Of a DNA stretch of 44,701 nucleotides, positions 15,851-24,093 are shown piece by piece; position 1 is the stretch's first letter, and each line of letters begins with the position of its first letter. The DNA is from Lachnoclostridium sp. UBA903 (GTDB taxonomy: Bacteria > Bacillota > Clostridia > Lachnospirales > Lachnospiraceae): NCBI GenBank assembly GCA_002294045.1, contig DBEP01000104.1:25822-70522 (forward strand). The letters are read 5' to 3'. The position numbers and the translations under genes are program-made. The notes beneath the pieces are model-generated. The model saw only the letters and a program-made list of their open reading frames with translations, was not told the DNA's origin and did no database searches.

Positions 15851-16069
15851 CTATTCCCATAATTTGTTCATTTTTTTCCGGATTTTTTCTTCCTGGTTAT
15901 TGGTATTCATTATATCAATTCTGTATTTTCCATTCTTATCCAGATATATACTGTTACCTTCTCTAATATTATCCGGTAATTCTGTTTTTGGAATATTTAT
16001 TATGTTTCTATCTTCCGTTTCACATACGGCATAATCACCTTCAAAACGGTCCACAATAAGCTTTTGCAT
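15851..16069 (-). CDS. DUF3006 family small protein
   Basis: 72 residues starting MQKLIVDRFEGDYAVCE, the signature opening of DUF3006 proteins, followed by a small beta-rich body (NIINIPKTELPDNIREGNSI) and a charged tail. DUF3006 genes are commonly found beside secreted ComEC-like metallo-beta-lactamase-fold proteins, as here (41-bp gap, same strand, downstream of it). The ribosome site AAGGAG is about ten bases before the ATG. The function is unknown. Confidence 0.85.
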   Translation of the reverse strand: MQKLIVDRFEGDYAVCETEDRNIINIPKTELPDNIREGNSIYLDKNGKYRIDIMNTNNQEEKIRKKMNKLWE

Positions 16070-16110
16070 ATGACCACGGCTCCTTTTCCTTTCTGCTTTC
16101 TGTTTCCTTC

Positions 16111-17511
16111 TTACTCCGGCGGGTTACATCTGCTGCACGGGGCATAACCTTTTCTTTTTGCATCTTCCAGACTGGACGTAATCCGGCTCTGCCTCAGATA
16201 TTGACAGCCGTCCCTATGGTATTTACTTCCTGTTCTCGTCACATATACCGTTATTTCCTTATTATCCGTTTCTTCTTCAGGCTCAGGAGCCGGAACGTTC
16301 GGGGCCGGAGTTATGGTTGGCTCCGGTGCAATTTTAACTCCTTCCGTATCCGGTATTTGGTGAAAAGTAATGGTATTTCCGTCAGACACTGCAACTATGG
16401 TTCCCATTTCGTCCGTCCGGTATAAGTCCATACCTCTGTCCGAAATTTTATTAATAATTACTTCGGCAGGGAATCCATACGGATTATTCCTGCCGGAACT
16501 GATAACCGCAGAAGCTGCTCCGACAGCATCCAAAAAAGCATCACTGCTGCTGGAGGCCGACCCATGATGCCCTATTTTTATAACATCCGCAGACAAATCC
16601 AGGCCATTTACCAGCATCTCCTTTTCAGACAGTTCTTCCGCATCTCCGGTTAATAGAAATGACGTTTTACCAAACATTAGTTTTATCACTACCGAATAAT
16701 TGTTCAAATCGCTATATTGGCTGTTATTGGGAGCCAATATGGCAAAGGAAGCGTCCCCTAATGAAAATTCTTCTCCGACAACAGGTTTTGTTATTTTAAG
16801 ACCTTTATCGGAAATTGCATCCAAAACATCTTCAAAGGCCTTGGTATTGCTTATGGCTTCCGGCATTATTATTTTAGTTATATCAAAGGATTCTATTACA
16901 TTATCCAGCCCGCCGATATGGTCCTCATGAGGATGGGTACCGATTACATAATTTAAATGGCTGACACCCTGGCTATGGAGATAATTAACAACTGTGTCTC
17001 CGTCCTGATTTTTTCCCGCATCTACGAGCATATACCATCCGCCGGAACCAATCAGAATGGAATCTCCCTGTCCCACATCAATAAAATGAACCGACAGGGT
17101 ACCATTCTTTGTCTGGTTATTATTCTTTGAGGCGGGGCCGGCAGTTTCCGGCTGTGCCGGTTCCGTTTCCGCGGCAGTATTGCCTGTTGTTTCCGTATCG
17201 GATAAAGAATTCTCAGCTTCCTGCGTGGCTGATTGGGTAGAATTGGTAACCGTATCCGGCGATAACGGGTTATCCGGTATGAATAAAACTGCCGAAATGA
17301 ATAAAACCGCACCAATTATGGCTCTTGTTAACCCGGAAGGTTTATTGCCTGCTTTTCCTAATTGATTTAACACAGGCGGAAAAAGAAGAAGCGCAAATAA
17401 CAAAAATAATATTCCGGAAATAAAAGCTGTCTGCAACATGCTTACCATTCCCAAAAAGGTGAAAACAGCCGTAAAAATCCACATGATACTTTTTTTAACT
17501 TTTTTGTTCAT
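16111..17511 (-). CDS. ComEC/Rec2-like metallo-beta-lactamase-fold protein with zinc-ribbon-like tail
   Basis: 466 residues. Two or three membrane helices (9-45 and 63-79), a low-complexity Thr/Glu/Ser linker (85-135), then the ComEC-type MBL domain: VHFIDVGQGDSILI, metal motif HPHEDH (193-198), LLTGDAE and IGHHGSASSSS. After a proline-rich spacer (TPAPNVPAPEPEE) comes a C-terminal module with Cys436, Cys459 and Cys462 (YHRDGCQYL and APCSRC), like the small Ada-type zinc module seen on secreted nucleases. It is predicted to be membrane-attached with the enzyme outside, probably a nuclease or phosphodiesterase. AAAGGGGAAG precedes the ATG. It forms an operon with DUF3006. Confidence 0.9.
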   Translation of the reverse strand: MNKKVKKSIMWIFTAVFTFLGMVSMLQTAFISGILFLLFALLLFPPVLNQLGKAGNKPSGLTRAIIGAVLFISAVLFIPDNPLSPDTVTNSTQSATQEAENSLSDTETTGNTAAETEPAQPETAGPASKNNNQTKNGTLSVHFIDVGQGDSILIGSGGWYMLVDAGKNQDGDTVVNYLHSQGVSHLNYVIGTHPHEDHIGGLDNVIESFDITKIIMPEAISNTKAFEDVLDAISDKGLKITKPVVGEEFSLGDASFAILAPNNSQYSDLNNYSVVIKLMFGKTSFLLTGDAEELSEKEMLVNGLDLSADVIKIGHHGSASSSSDAFLDAVGAASAVISSGRNNPYGFPAEVIINKISDRGMDLYRTDEMGTIVAVSDGNTITFHQIPDTEGVKIAPEPTITPAPNVPAPEPEEETDNKEITVYVTRTGSKYHRDGCQYLRQSRITSSLEDAKRKGYAPCSRCNPPE

Positions 17512-17640
17512 ATCCTGCTTCCCCTTTTAAACAATATAGCCCTGCCTGCAAGGCAAGTAAAAGACAGCAGAATATCTGCTTCCTTTCCATATATTATATG
17601 CTTTATAAATTTGTTAGACAATATAAACTGAAAACATTGG

Positions 17641-18069
17641 CTATTCTTCCGCTTTGTTATACTTTCTTAATTTTTTATTTAAGTCTTCCGCAATTTTCTT
17701 TTCATTTTTAAACATAGCTGTCCTGATACATATAAAAACTACGGTAAATATTATAAACATGAAAATTATATACCTGGTCTGGCCCGGTGCAATCCAGCCA
17801 AAAAGGAACGCCCCGCCTACAACTGCCAGACTGTTATACAGGTAATGAATCACGCAGCGGATTTTCATCTGCTTCTTACTCAGTTCCTTCCCTGAGAAAA
17901 AAATCAGATTACCCACGGCACAGGCTGCCGCAATTACAATGAATTGCCAGAGAAATTCATAGGAAAATAGGTAATCACGGCGAAAGAGGGTAAGAAAGAC
18001 TGCTGCTCCGATGGTATTGCCTGCCGTAACATAAATAAAAACCTGTAACATACTTTTAATGAGTGACAT
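17641..18069 (-). CDS. DUF3021 membrane protein
   Basis: 142 residues with four predicted membrane helices (about 8-28, 38-58, 75-95 and 100-118) and a lysine-rich C-terminus, typical of DUF3021. Such proteins are almost always encoded directly after a LytTR regulator, as here (11-bp gap), and are thought to modulate it. TAAGGAGG precedes the ATG. It is the last gene of the ABC-LytTR operon. Confidence 0.88.
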   Translation of the reverse strand: MSLIKSMLQVFIYVTAGNTIGAAVFLTLFRRDYLFSYEFLWQFIVIAAACAVGNLIFFSGKELSKKQMKIRCVIHYLYNSLAVVGGAFLFGWIAPGQTRYIIFMFIIFTVVFICIRTAMFKNEKKIAEDLNKKLRKYNKAEE

Positions 18070-18080
18070 TTACAGCCTCC

Positions 18081-18518
18081 TTATAATCCAAGCCTTTTTT
18101 TAAGTTCCGGTACATACTGCCTTGAAATAACTACTTTTTCGCCATTAAACAGCAGAGCCTCAAAACGTCCTGAAAATGCAGGACTAATACTTTTTATTTT
18201 TGTTATATTCAAAATCACGGATTTTGAGGCCCGGAAGAAATAAGTATTATCGTAATTCTCTTCAATTTCATACAATTTCAGCTTTGACTCATAGACATTT
18301 TGCTTGCAGTAAATGAAAACCTTATTATCGACTCCTTCAAAATAATACACATTTTTGGAATCAAGCACGGTAATAACTCCGTCTTTTAATCCCGTAAGCT
18401 TTTTCTGTCCTGCTTTCAGCTCCGATATTAATCTTAATACCGTATCATCCAGGCTCCTGCATCGGATAATAATCTGTTCTTCCTCGTCCGGATTGATATC
18501 CTCAATAATAATCTTCAT
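18081..18518 (-). CDS. LytTR-family DNA-binding regulator
   Basis: 145 residues. There is no receiver domain; the C-terminal half is a LytTR domain (YFEGVDNKVFIYCKQNVYES, FFRASKSVILNITKIKSISP, EALLFNGEKVVISRQYVPEL). This is the stand-alone LytTR type that pairs with DUF3021. It is placed between the ABC exporter genes and DUF3021, so it likely autoregulates the operon. The AGGAG site is unusually far from the ATG at 18518 (about 14 bases), which suggests coupling to the upstream permease gene 16 bp away. Confidence 0.93.
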   Translation of the reverse strand: MKIIIEDINPDEEEQIIIRCRSLDDTVLRLISELKAGQKKLTGLKDGVITVLDSKNVYYFEGVDNKVFIYCKQNVYESKLKLYEIEENYDNTYFFRASKSVILNITKIKSISPAFSGRFEALLFNGEKVVISRQYVPELKKRLGL

Positions 18519-18534
18519 GGCGGCCGGCTCGCTC

Positions 18535-19446
18535 CTATCTGACTACTGTATTACGCTTCCTTTGTATCAATGCGGAAACTATAATAAAAATTATACCACT
18601 TATCAGCAAAAATATCACCTTATATTGGCTGCTGACGGTATGACTTCCCCAGCTGATTGTAATTCCCATATACTCCCTGTATCCGTCCGCCAGTTCTTTC
18701 GGGCAATTATTAAAAGTTGTAAGGAGCGCTTCTTTTGTAAGAGCATCCCGCATTAAGGAAGAGCCATGAAGCAGGGGAAGGCATTTTAACGCATTTTGTA
18801 TGTTGGAAGGCAGCATACCCATGGGCAGATAAATGGCCGATAAGAATCCGACCAGGGTTCCGATTATTGTGCTCAGGCCTGAAAACGCACTGGTACTATG
18901 CACAAAATTGGCTATAAAAAATACCATGCTTGCGGACATAAATACATTCAATAATATTAACAGCAGTATACGCCCCAATTCTGCCATGGTCATTAAGCTG
19001 CCGCCGGTCAGCCAGACATATAAATCTCCTATGGCAAGCGTCAGCAGGCATATAATAAATCCCATTATAATGGCTGCCAGTATATAACCCATCACAAAAA
19101 CCGCCCTGTTTACCGGCGAAACATAAAAACCGGACAGCCGGTGCTGGTCTTCATCCTCTACCATAAACCCTACCATCGACATGGTTATGGTAACCGAATT
19201 GACTACGATAATCCCCGCTAAAGTCCATAGTAATACAAGCTGTTCTGCGTTGGCCCGGTCTTGGGCGGTATCTCTCACCCCTCCATATTCCTGTAGAAGA
19301 TTTACCACATTGTCCGTATTCATATCTCCTAAAAAAATTGCCATCAGCCCAATTATAATAAGCATGGATAACAAAGAAAAAAATACATTGGCTCTATTTC
19401 TTGCATAAATTAAAATATTCCGTTTTACCAATCTTGCCAGAGTCAT
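18535..19446 (-). CDS. ABC-2 type exporter permease
   Basis: 303 residues with an N-terminal cytoplasmic segment (LARLVKRNILIYARNRANVF), a first helix, a large loop with about 35 charged residues, and five further helices including the ABC-2 signature-like VGFLSAIYLPMGMLPSNIQN. It is DrrB/YhgE-like. It follows its ATPase after 30 bp with an AAGGAGG site. It probably exports a drug or peptide, but the substrate is unknown. The LytTR gene follows after 16 bp. Confidence 0.92.
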   Translation of the reverse strand: MTLARLVKRNILIYARNRANVFFSLLSMLIIIGLMAIFLGDMNTDNVVNLLQEYGGVRDTAQDRANAEQLVLLWTLAGIIVVNSVTITMSMVGFMVEDEDQHRLSGFYVSPVNRAVFVMGYILAAIIMGFIICLLTLAIGDLYVWLTGGSLMTMAELGRILLLILLNVFMSASMVFFIANFVHSTSAFSGLSTIIGTLVGFLSAIYLPMGMLPSNIQNALKCLPLLHGSSLMRDALTKEALLTTFNNCPKELADGYREYMGITISWGSHTVSSQYKVIFLLISGIIFIIVSALIQRKRNTVVR

Positions 19447-19476
19447 TACCTGCCTCCTTTTCGCAGTAAAGTTTTA

Positions 19477-20385
19477 CTATAAATGTTTCCCGGTTGCATT
19501 CAGAAAAACATCATCCATGGTTCCCTGTATTATTTCACAGGCACCCAAATCTTCCCTTACACCGTTTAGCAGGTCCAGGCCGTATAAGGTGTCCGTTATA
19601 TTTATACGGAGATGGTTGCTTCTTTCTTCATAAACACATCCCTTTTCCGTCAGATAATGCATAATATTTTCCTTATCCTTAGGATAAATTCTCAGGATAT
19701 CATTGGCATACCTTTCTTTTAATGTATGGCAGGTTCCCTGGGCAACCAGCTTACCGGCTTCCATGATTGCAATATACTGTGCCTTTGCAGCTTCCTCCAT
19801 ATAATGGGTGGTGAGAAATACCGTCATATGCTTTTCTTTTCTGAGGGCTTCCATACAGTCCCAGACATTTTGCCTTGTCTGGGGATCCAACCCTGTAGTC
19901 GGTTCATCCAGAAACAAGATTTCCGGGGTATTCATTAAGGCCCTTGCAATCTCACACCGCCTTCTCTGCCCTCCTGATAATTTGCGGAACTGTCTGCCAA
20001 GCAGGTTACCAATTTCTAAGATATCACACACAAAATCCAAATTCTTTTTTATCGCTTTAGTATCTTTATAATAAAGGGAACCGCGGATAATCAGATTTTC
20101 TTTAACGGTAAGCCTGTTATCCAGCGAATTGTCCTGAAATACCACACCTATTTTTCTCCGTATTTTCTCATTCTCCCTGCCCAGCGGATAACCGCATATG
20201 GTAACCTCTCCTTCCGTTTCCGGAAGCAATGTGCATAATATATTGATGGTGGTGGATTTGCCTGCACCATTCACTCCCAAAAAACCATACAGCTGGCCTT
20301 TTTCTACCTGAAACCCGATATCGTCTACAGCCTTAACGTCTTTAAAATATTTTTTCAGATTTTTGACTTTAATAATAGGTTCCAT
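19477..20385 (-). CDS. ABC exporter ATP-binding protein (DrrA type)
   Basis: 302 residues: Walker A GVNGAGKST (37-45), Q-loop GVVFQDNSLD, signature RKLSGGQRRR, Walker B EILFLDEPTTGLDP, H-loop LTTHYMEEA, and a C-terminal extension typical of DrrA/CcmA exporters (IQGTMDDVFLNATGKHL). AAAGGAG lies before the ATG. It is the first gene of the operon ATPase-permease-LytTR-DUF3021. Confidence 0.95.
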   Translation of the reverse strand: MEPIIKVKNLKKYFKDVKAVDDIGFQVEKGQLYGFLGVNGAGKSTTINILCTLLPETEGEVTICGYPLGRENEKIRRKIGVVFQDNSLDNRLTVKENLIIRGSLYYKDTKAIKKNLDFVCDILEIGNLLGRQFRKLSGGQRRRCEIARALMNTPEILFLDEPTTGLDPQTRQNVWDCMEALRKEKHMTVFLTTHYMEEAAKAQYIAIMEAGKLVAQGTCHTLKERYANDILRIYPKDKENIMHYLTEKGCVYEERSNHLRINITDTLYGLDLLNGVREDLGACEIIQGTMDDVFLNATGKHL

Positions 20386-20952
20386 ACCTGCTCCTTTCCC
20401 TGTTATAATTTTCTCCGGTTATACGTCCTTCATAAATAGCTGTGTTCCGATTAAAGTGTATGTTATTTATTGCCTGTTTGCAATACCCCCAGGGCAAAAT
20501 GCCGCCTGACCATGGTATGTAGCTGAAATAAGACGGTAAGCTGTAAATTCATAATATCCTGAAATTCAACTTTGTAACTTAATGTATATACTGTACCGAC
20601 AAGCTGATATCCATGCCCATTGCCTGCCTGAATTTCCAGCTGCTGCGTTTTCGCCAGTCAACACAGCATACTTACTGCTTCCACCGCTGCGTCTCCTTCC
20701 TCCGCCTTGCAGACTTAAAATCCATTCTGCGCAATTGATATATACATCAGCTTGTCTGTACGCCGGATGAGGTTTACATATTGCTAACCTGCAATTTACA
20801 TAACTATGATAGTTTTCCTGTATAAAATGTTATATATATATACTATAATATAAACTAATAGAAGCCAAAAACGGATATATTCATATACTGATATTAACCA
20901 TATTTGTTTTTGCTGTTATAATTACGCTTTCAATAAATTGGAGGTAATGCCT
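20386..20952. other. 567-bp gene-free region with a long imperfect inverted repeat
   Basis: GTACCGACAAGCTGAT (20593-20608) pairs with ATCAGCTTGTCTGTAC (20746-20761), 15 of 16 positions, enclosing about 137 bases of pyrimidine-rich, GC-richer DNA. A short plus-strand frame inside it is proline/leucine rich and unconvincing. The promoter of the ABC-LytTR operon must lie near 20400-20500, but I see no clear boxes. AT-rich DNA follows at 20815-20940. Confidence 0.45.
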
Positions 20953-21132
20953 GTGTTTCTTCCTGGTGAAGTGTTCATGAAAACCCATCTGTTTATTTCT
21001 TTCTTTTTATTCGGCCTGGAAGCCCTTCTTACGGTTTTTATGTTTATTTATATGAATAAAAAAGAACGGATTCCGACATCTGAGGATAATATATTAGTAA
21101 AAACAATGCTTGCTGCATCCAGAGTGCAGTAA
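20953..21132 (+). CDS. small single-helix membrane protein, tentative
   Basis: 59 residues if started at the GTG at 20953, which sits eight bases after TTGGAGG; the ATG at 20947 is too close to it. The sequence has one hydrophobic segment (HLFISFFLFGLEALLTVFMFIY) and a charged tail MNKKERIPTSED. The final ten codons lie inside the terminator hairpin at 21100-21142, so stop and terminator coincide. It could be a real small membrane protein or a non-coding transcript with a chance frame. Confidence 0.45.
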   Translation: MFLPGEVFMKTHLFISFFLFGLEALLTVFMFIYMNKKERIPTSEDNILVKTMLAASRVQ

Positions 21133-21142
21133 GCATTGTTTT
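21100..21142 (+). terminator. terminator hairpin overlapping the small ORF
   Basis: AAAACAATGCTT (21100-21111) pairs with AAGCATTGTTTT (21131-21142), extended by GCTGCA/TGCAGT, with a short loop and a T run. It proves a plus-strand transcript ends here. Confidence 0.85.
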
Positions 21143-21227
21143 ATTTCCATTATTTATCAGAATTAGTAACTGTCACAATACGGTTAAAGTTGAATCAACC
21201 GTTTCCAATCACACTACGGAGGTATTT

Positions 21228-22595
21228 ATGAAAAAAACTTATGTACTTGATACCAATGTTCTAATTCAATCTCCCTATGCTTTGCTTTCTTTTGAAAATA
21301 ATAAGGTAGTTCTGCCGATAGCCGTACTGGAAGAACTGGATAAATTAAAAAACGACGAAGGGGAGCGGGGCGCCAATGCAAGGCAGTCTATTCGTTATTT
21401 GGAACAGCTGCGGCAGAAGGGCAGCCTTTTTGAAGGCGTATCAACCCATTCCGGAGGCATTATCCGAATAGAAGCGAATTTTGTTTCTGTAGAACTTCCG
21501 CATGGTTTCCATACCGAATCTAACGATAACCGGATTTTGAGAGTCTGCAAAGGATTAATGGATAAGGGCGAATCCGTGGTTCTCATAACCAAAGATATTA
21601 TCGTACGTTTGAAATCACAGATGCTGGGAATTCCGGCCGAAGATTTTACAACGGAACAATCACCCCAGATTGAAGAACAATATACGGGCAGAATAGATGT
21701 ATATGCTCCGGATAAGGCAATGAGCGAATTTAAGAAAAAAGGCATTTCTCCGAAAAATATCTACGTAATGGAAGGAGATAACAAAGTTTCGGTTACCCCT
21801 GAAATTAACCAGTTCTTAATAATCCATTCGGAGACCAGTGAAAAAAAGACCCTGCTGGGCCGCTATGACGGTAATAGTATAGTTCCCCTTAAAAGCCTGA
21901 AAGCGGAGCCTTTTGGAATTCAGCCTAAAAATGTGGGCCAGAAGTTTTTGCAGGAGGCTTTAATGCAGGACGCGGCCACGGCGCCCCTGGTAATTGTAAA
22001 AGGGACCGCCGGCACGGCAAAAACCTTTTACTCCCTGGCCGTCGGCTTAGAACAGACCCTGGAAGCGGACAGTAAAACCTACCGGAAAATATTAATTACC
22101 AGACCCAATGTACAATTTGATGACGACATTGGTTTTCTTCCGGGAAGCGAACAGGAAAAAATCGCTCCCTACCTGCGTCCCATTATTGATAATCTGGAAA
22201 TTCTAGTAGACCGGAGTGAAAATGAACGATATAAGAACGAGAAAGAGCTGAAAGGAAAAATAGACGAATTATTCAGCCGCGGAATTATCACCGCAGAAGC
22301 CATGAATTTCATCCGCGGCCGTTCCATTACCCAAACCTACCTTATAATAGACGAAGCCCAAAACCTGACGCCCAAACAGGTAAAAGGCATCGTCACAAGG
22401 GTTGGAAAAGGAACGAAGGTGATCCTGTTAGGTGATCCCCAGCAGATTGACCACCCCTTACTGGACGAGAGAACCAACGGTCTTAGTTACGCCTCCGAAA
22501 AAATGAAGGGCAGCCCTCTGTGCTTTCAGATAACCATGCTGGCAGATGAATGTGAAAGGTCGGCTTTAGCCTTTGACGCAGCAAAAAGGATGTAA
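21228..22595 (+). CDS. PIN-PhoH fusion protein (PhoH2/YlaK type)
   Basis: 455 residues. The N-terminal PIN ribonuclease domain (1-135) has its acidic residues: Asp8 in LDTNVLI, Glu35/Glu36 in LEELDKL, Asp100 in SNDNRIL and Asp123 in ITKDI. The C-terminal PhoH ATPase has Walker A GTAGTAKT (259-266), Walker B YLIIDEAQN and LLGDPQQID. PhoH2 proteins are sequence-specific RNA helicase/ribonucleases. A strong GGAGG precedes the ATG. It is a single gene, convergent with the sucrose phosphorylase gene, and follows a terminator. No antitoxin-like gene is directly upstream, unless the small frame at 20953-21132 plays that role (no evidence). Confidence 0.95.
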   Translation: MKKTYVLDTNVLIQSPYALLSFENNKVVLPIAVLEELDKLKNDEGERGANARQSIRYLEQLRQKGSLFEGVSTHSGGIIRIEANFVSVELPHGFHTESNDNRILRVCKGLMDKGESVVLITKDIIVRLKSQMLGIPAEDFTTEQSPQIEEQYTGRIDVYAPDKAMSEFKKKGISPKNIYVMEGDNKVSVTPEINQFLIIHSETSEKKTLLGRYDGNSIVPLKSLKAEPFGIQPKNVGQKFLQEALMQDAATAPLVIVKGTAGTAKTFYSLAVGLEQTLEADSKTYRKILITRPNVQFDDDIGFLPGSEQEKIAPYLRPIIDNLEILVDRSENERYKNEKELKGKIDELFSRGIITAEAMNFIRGRSITQTYLIIDEAQNLTPKQVKGIVTRVGKGTKVILLGDPQQIDHPLLDERTNGLSYASEKMKGSPLCFQITMLADECERSALAFDAAKRM

Positions 22596-22624
22596 GGGAG
22601 ATGTCAGCCCTTTCTGAAATATTT

Positions 22625-24073
22625 TTATTTCGGGAAATGCTTTATATTTCCCCCTTGGCTGTAAGTTATATCCCATTCTTTTGTGTTAAAATCAGCGTGG
22701 AGCACCGCATACTCATTCTCCTTTTGGCGTCTGATAACCAGGGAATTTTCATCACTCTCTTCCAATATGAATTCACCGTCAAAAGCAGGATGGCTGTTTC
22801 TGAATTTCATCAATGCAAGAAGTTCTTTTACTACGGGACGCTCCACCTCCTGTTTTATTTCCTCCTCCGTATAATAATGCCGGTTGATATTTCTTCCGAC
22901 CTTTGTTTCTTCCAGTAATTTTAAATCATTTCTGCCCGCAAGCATTCCAACATAATAAACCTGGGGTATACCTGGTGCAAAAAATTGTACTGCCCTGGCA
23001 ATCAGGTATGCCCTGTCATCATCCCCCAGCGCAGAATAATAAGTACAGTTTACCTGATAGATGTCAAGATTGTTATAGGCCGCCGTATTATAAATCTTCT
23101 TTACATTTGCACCAAATTTAAAAATATCGTCCTTCGTCTTAACAATCTCTTCATCCGGGAGGAGATCTTTCACGTCTACAATCCCGATTCCGTCATGTGT
23201 GTCAAGTGTTGTAAATTGTTTTCTGGGGCAGATATTCAGCCAGTTTTTAAGATAATTGCTTTTGCCGTAATATAAAGCATGCAGCAATAACATGGGCAGG
23301 GCAAAATCATACACATAAAATCCTTTTTCAGCAATCTTTAGCTGCATGGTATAATGCTCATGTATTTCCGGCAATATGGTAACCCCTTGGGGCAGAAGGA
23401 TATTTACTGCTTCCTCCAGCAGCTCCCATACTTCCGGTTCAATGAAAAAGCAGCTTGTTCCGGCGCGTTTGCTTGCATAAGCAAAGGCATCCAGCCGGAT
23501 TAATGCAGCATAATGTTCCGCCAGGAATGTAAGGTTTTCCCGGATAAATTTCTTCCCTGCTTCCGATTTGCAATTAATATCAATCTGCTCCTCATCAAAA
23601 GTACACCATACCTTCTCCTTTGTCCCGTCCGCAAAATGGGCTTCGACGTAAGGAGTCCGCGGTTTCCGTTTATAGATGATATCTGCTTCTTCCTTTGACG
23701 GCTCACCGTTTTCCCAAAAATCCTTATACCGGATAAAGAGGTCTTTATAGTCCGAAGTCTCCTTGTTCCTTAGGAAATCCTGGTAGTATTCACTTTTCGC
23801 AGATATATGATTAATCATATAATCATACATCAGATAATATTCTCTGCTTAAGTGTTCCACGTCCTCCCAGGCTCCAAAGGTTTTGTCTACTTTTGTATAA
23901 TCCATGGGCGCAAAACCCCTGTCCCCCGAAGACGGAAAAAAAGGAAGCAGGTGTATTCCGCCTACGGCGTCCTTTATATAAGTTTTTAATATTTTATTTA
24001 AATCCTGTATATTATTACCCATGGAGTCCGCATAGGTAATCAGCATAATTTTATTGGGTACTTCTTTCAACAT
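22625..24073 (-). CDS. gtfA: sucrose phosphorylase (GH13 subfamily 18)
   Basis: 482 residues, matching the length and motifs of streptococcal GtfA: MLITYADSMGNN, VGGIHLLPFFPSSGDRGFAP, nucleophile Asp195 in LIRLDAFAYA, acid/base Glu236 in ILPEIHEHYT, and Asp294 in LDTHDGIG. The acceptor loop residues NLDIYQ agree with sucrose phosphorylases. It converts sucrose (or a related glucoside) plus phosphate into glucose 1-phosphate and the free acceptor in the cytoplasm. It is the last gene of the sugar-uptake operon, 20 bp after the BNR gene, with GGAGAGGAG before the ATG. Relatives in this subfamily act on sucrose 6-phosphate, glucosylglycerol or glucosylglycerate, so the substrate should be considered open given the acid-sugar genes upstream. 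Confidence 0.92.
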   Translation of the reverse strand: MLKEVPNKIMLITYADSMGNNIQDLNKILKTYIKDAVGGIHLLPFFPSSGDRGFAPMDYTKVDKTFGAWEDVEHLSREYYLMYDYMINHISAKSEYYQDFLRNKETSDYKDLFIRYKDFWENGEPSKEEADIIYKRKPRTPYVEAHFADGTKEKVWCTFDEEQIDINCKSEAGKKFIRENLTFLAEHYAALIRLDAFAYASKRAGTSCFFIEPEVWELLEEAVNILLPQGVTILPEIHEHYTMQLKIAEKGFYVYDFALPMLLLHALYYGKSNYLKNWLNICPRKQFTTLDTHDGIGIVDVKDLLPDEEIVKTKDDIFKFGANVKKIYNTAAYNNLDIYQVNCTYYSALGDDDRAYLIARAVQFFAPGIPQVYYVGMLAGRNDLKLLEETKVGRNINRHYYTEEEIKQEVERPVVKELLALMKFRNSHPAFDGEFILEESDENSLVIRRQKENEYAVLHADFNTKEWDITYSQGGNIKHFPK

Positions 24074-24093
24074 AGTCTCCTCTCCCTTATTAT

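Noticed and set aside
20582..20770. 62-codon plus-strand frame
   Set aside because: It lies exactly within the long inverted repeat, has no ribosome site and is biased to Pro/Leu.
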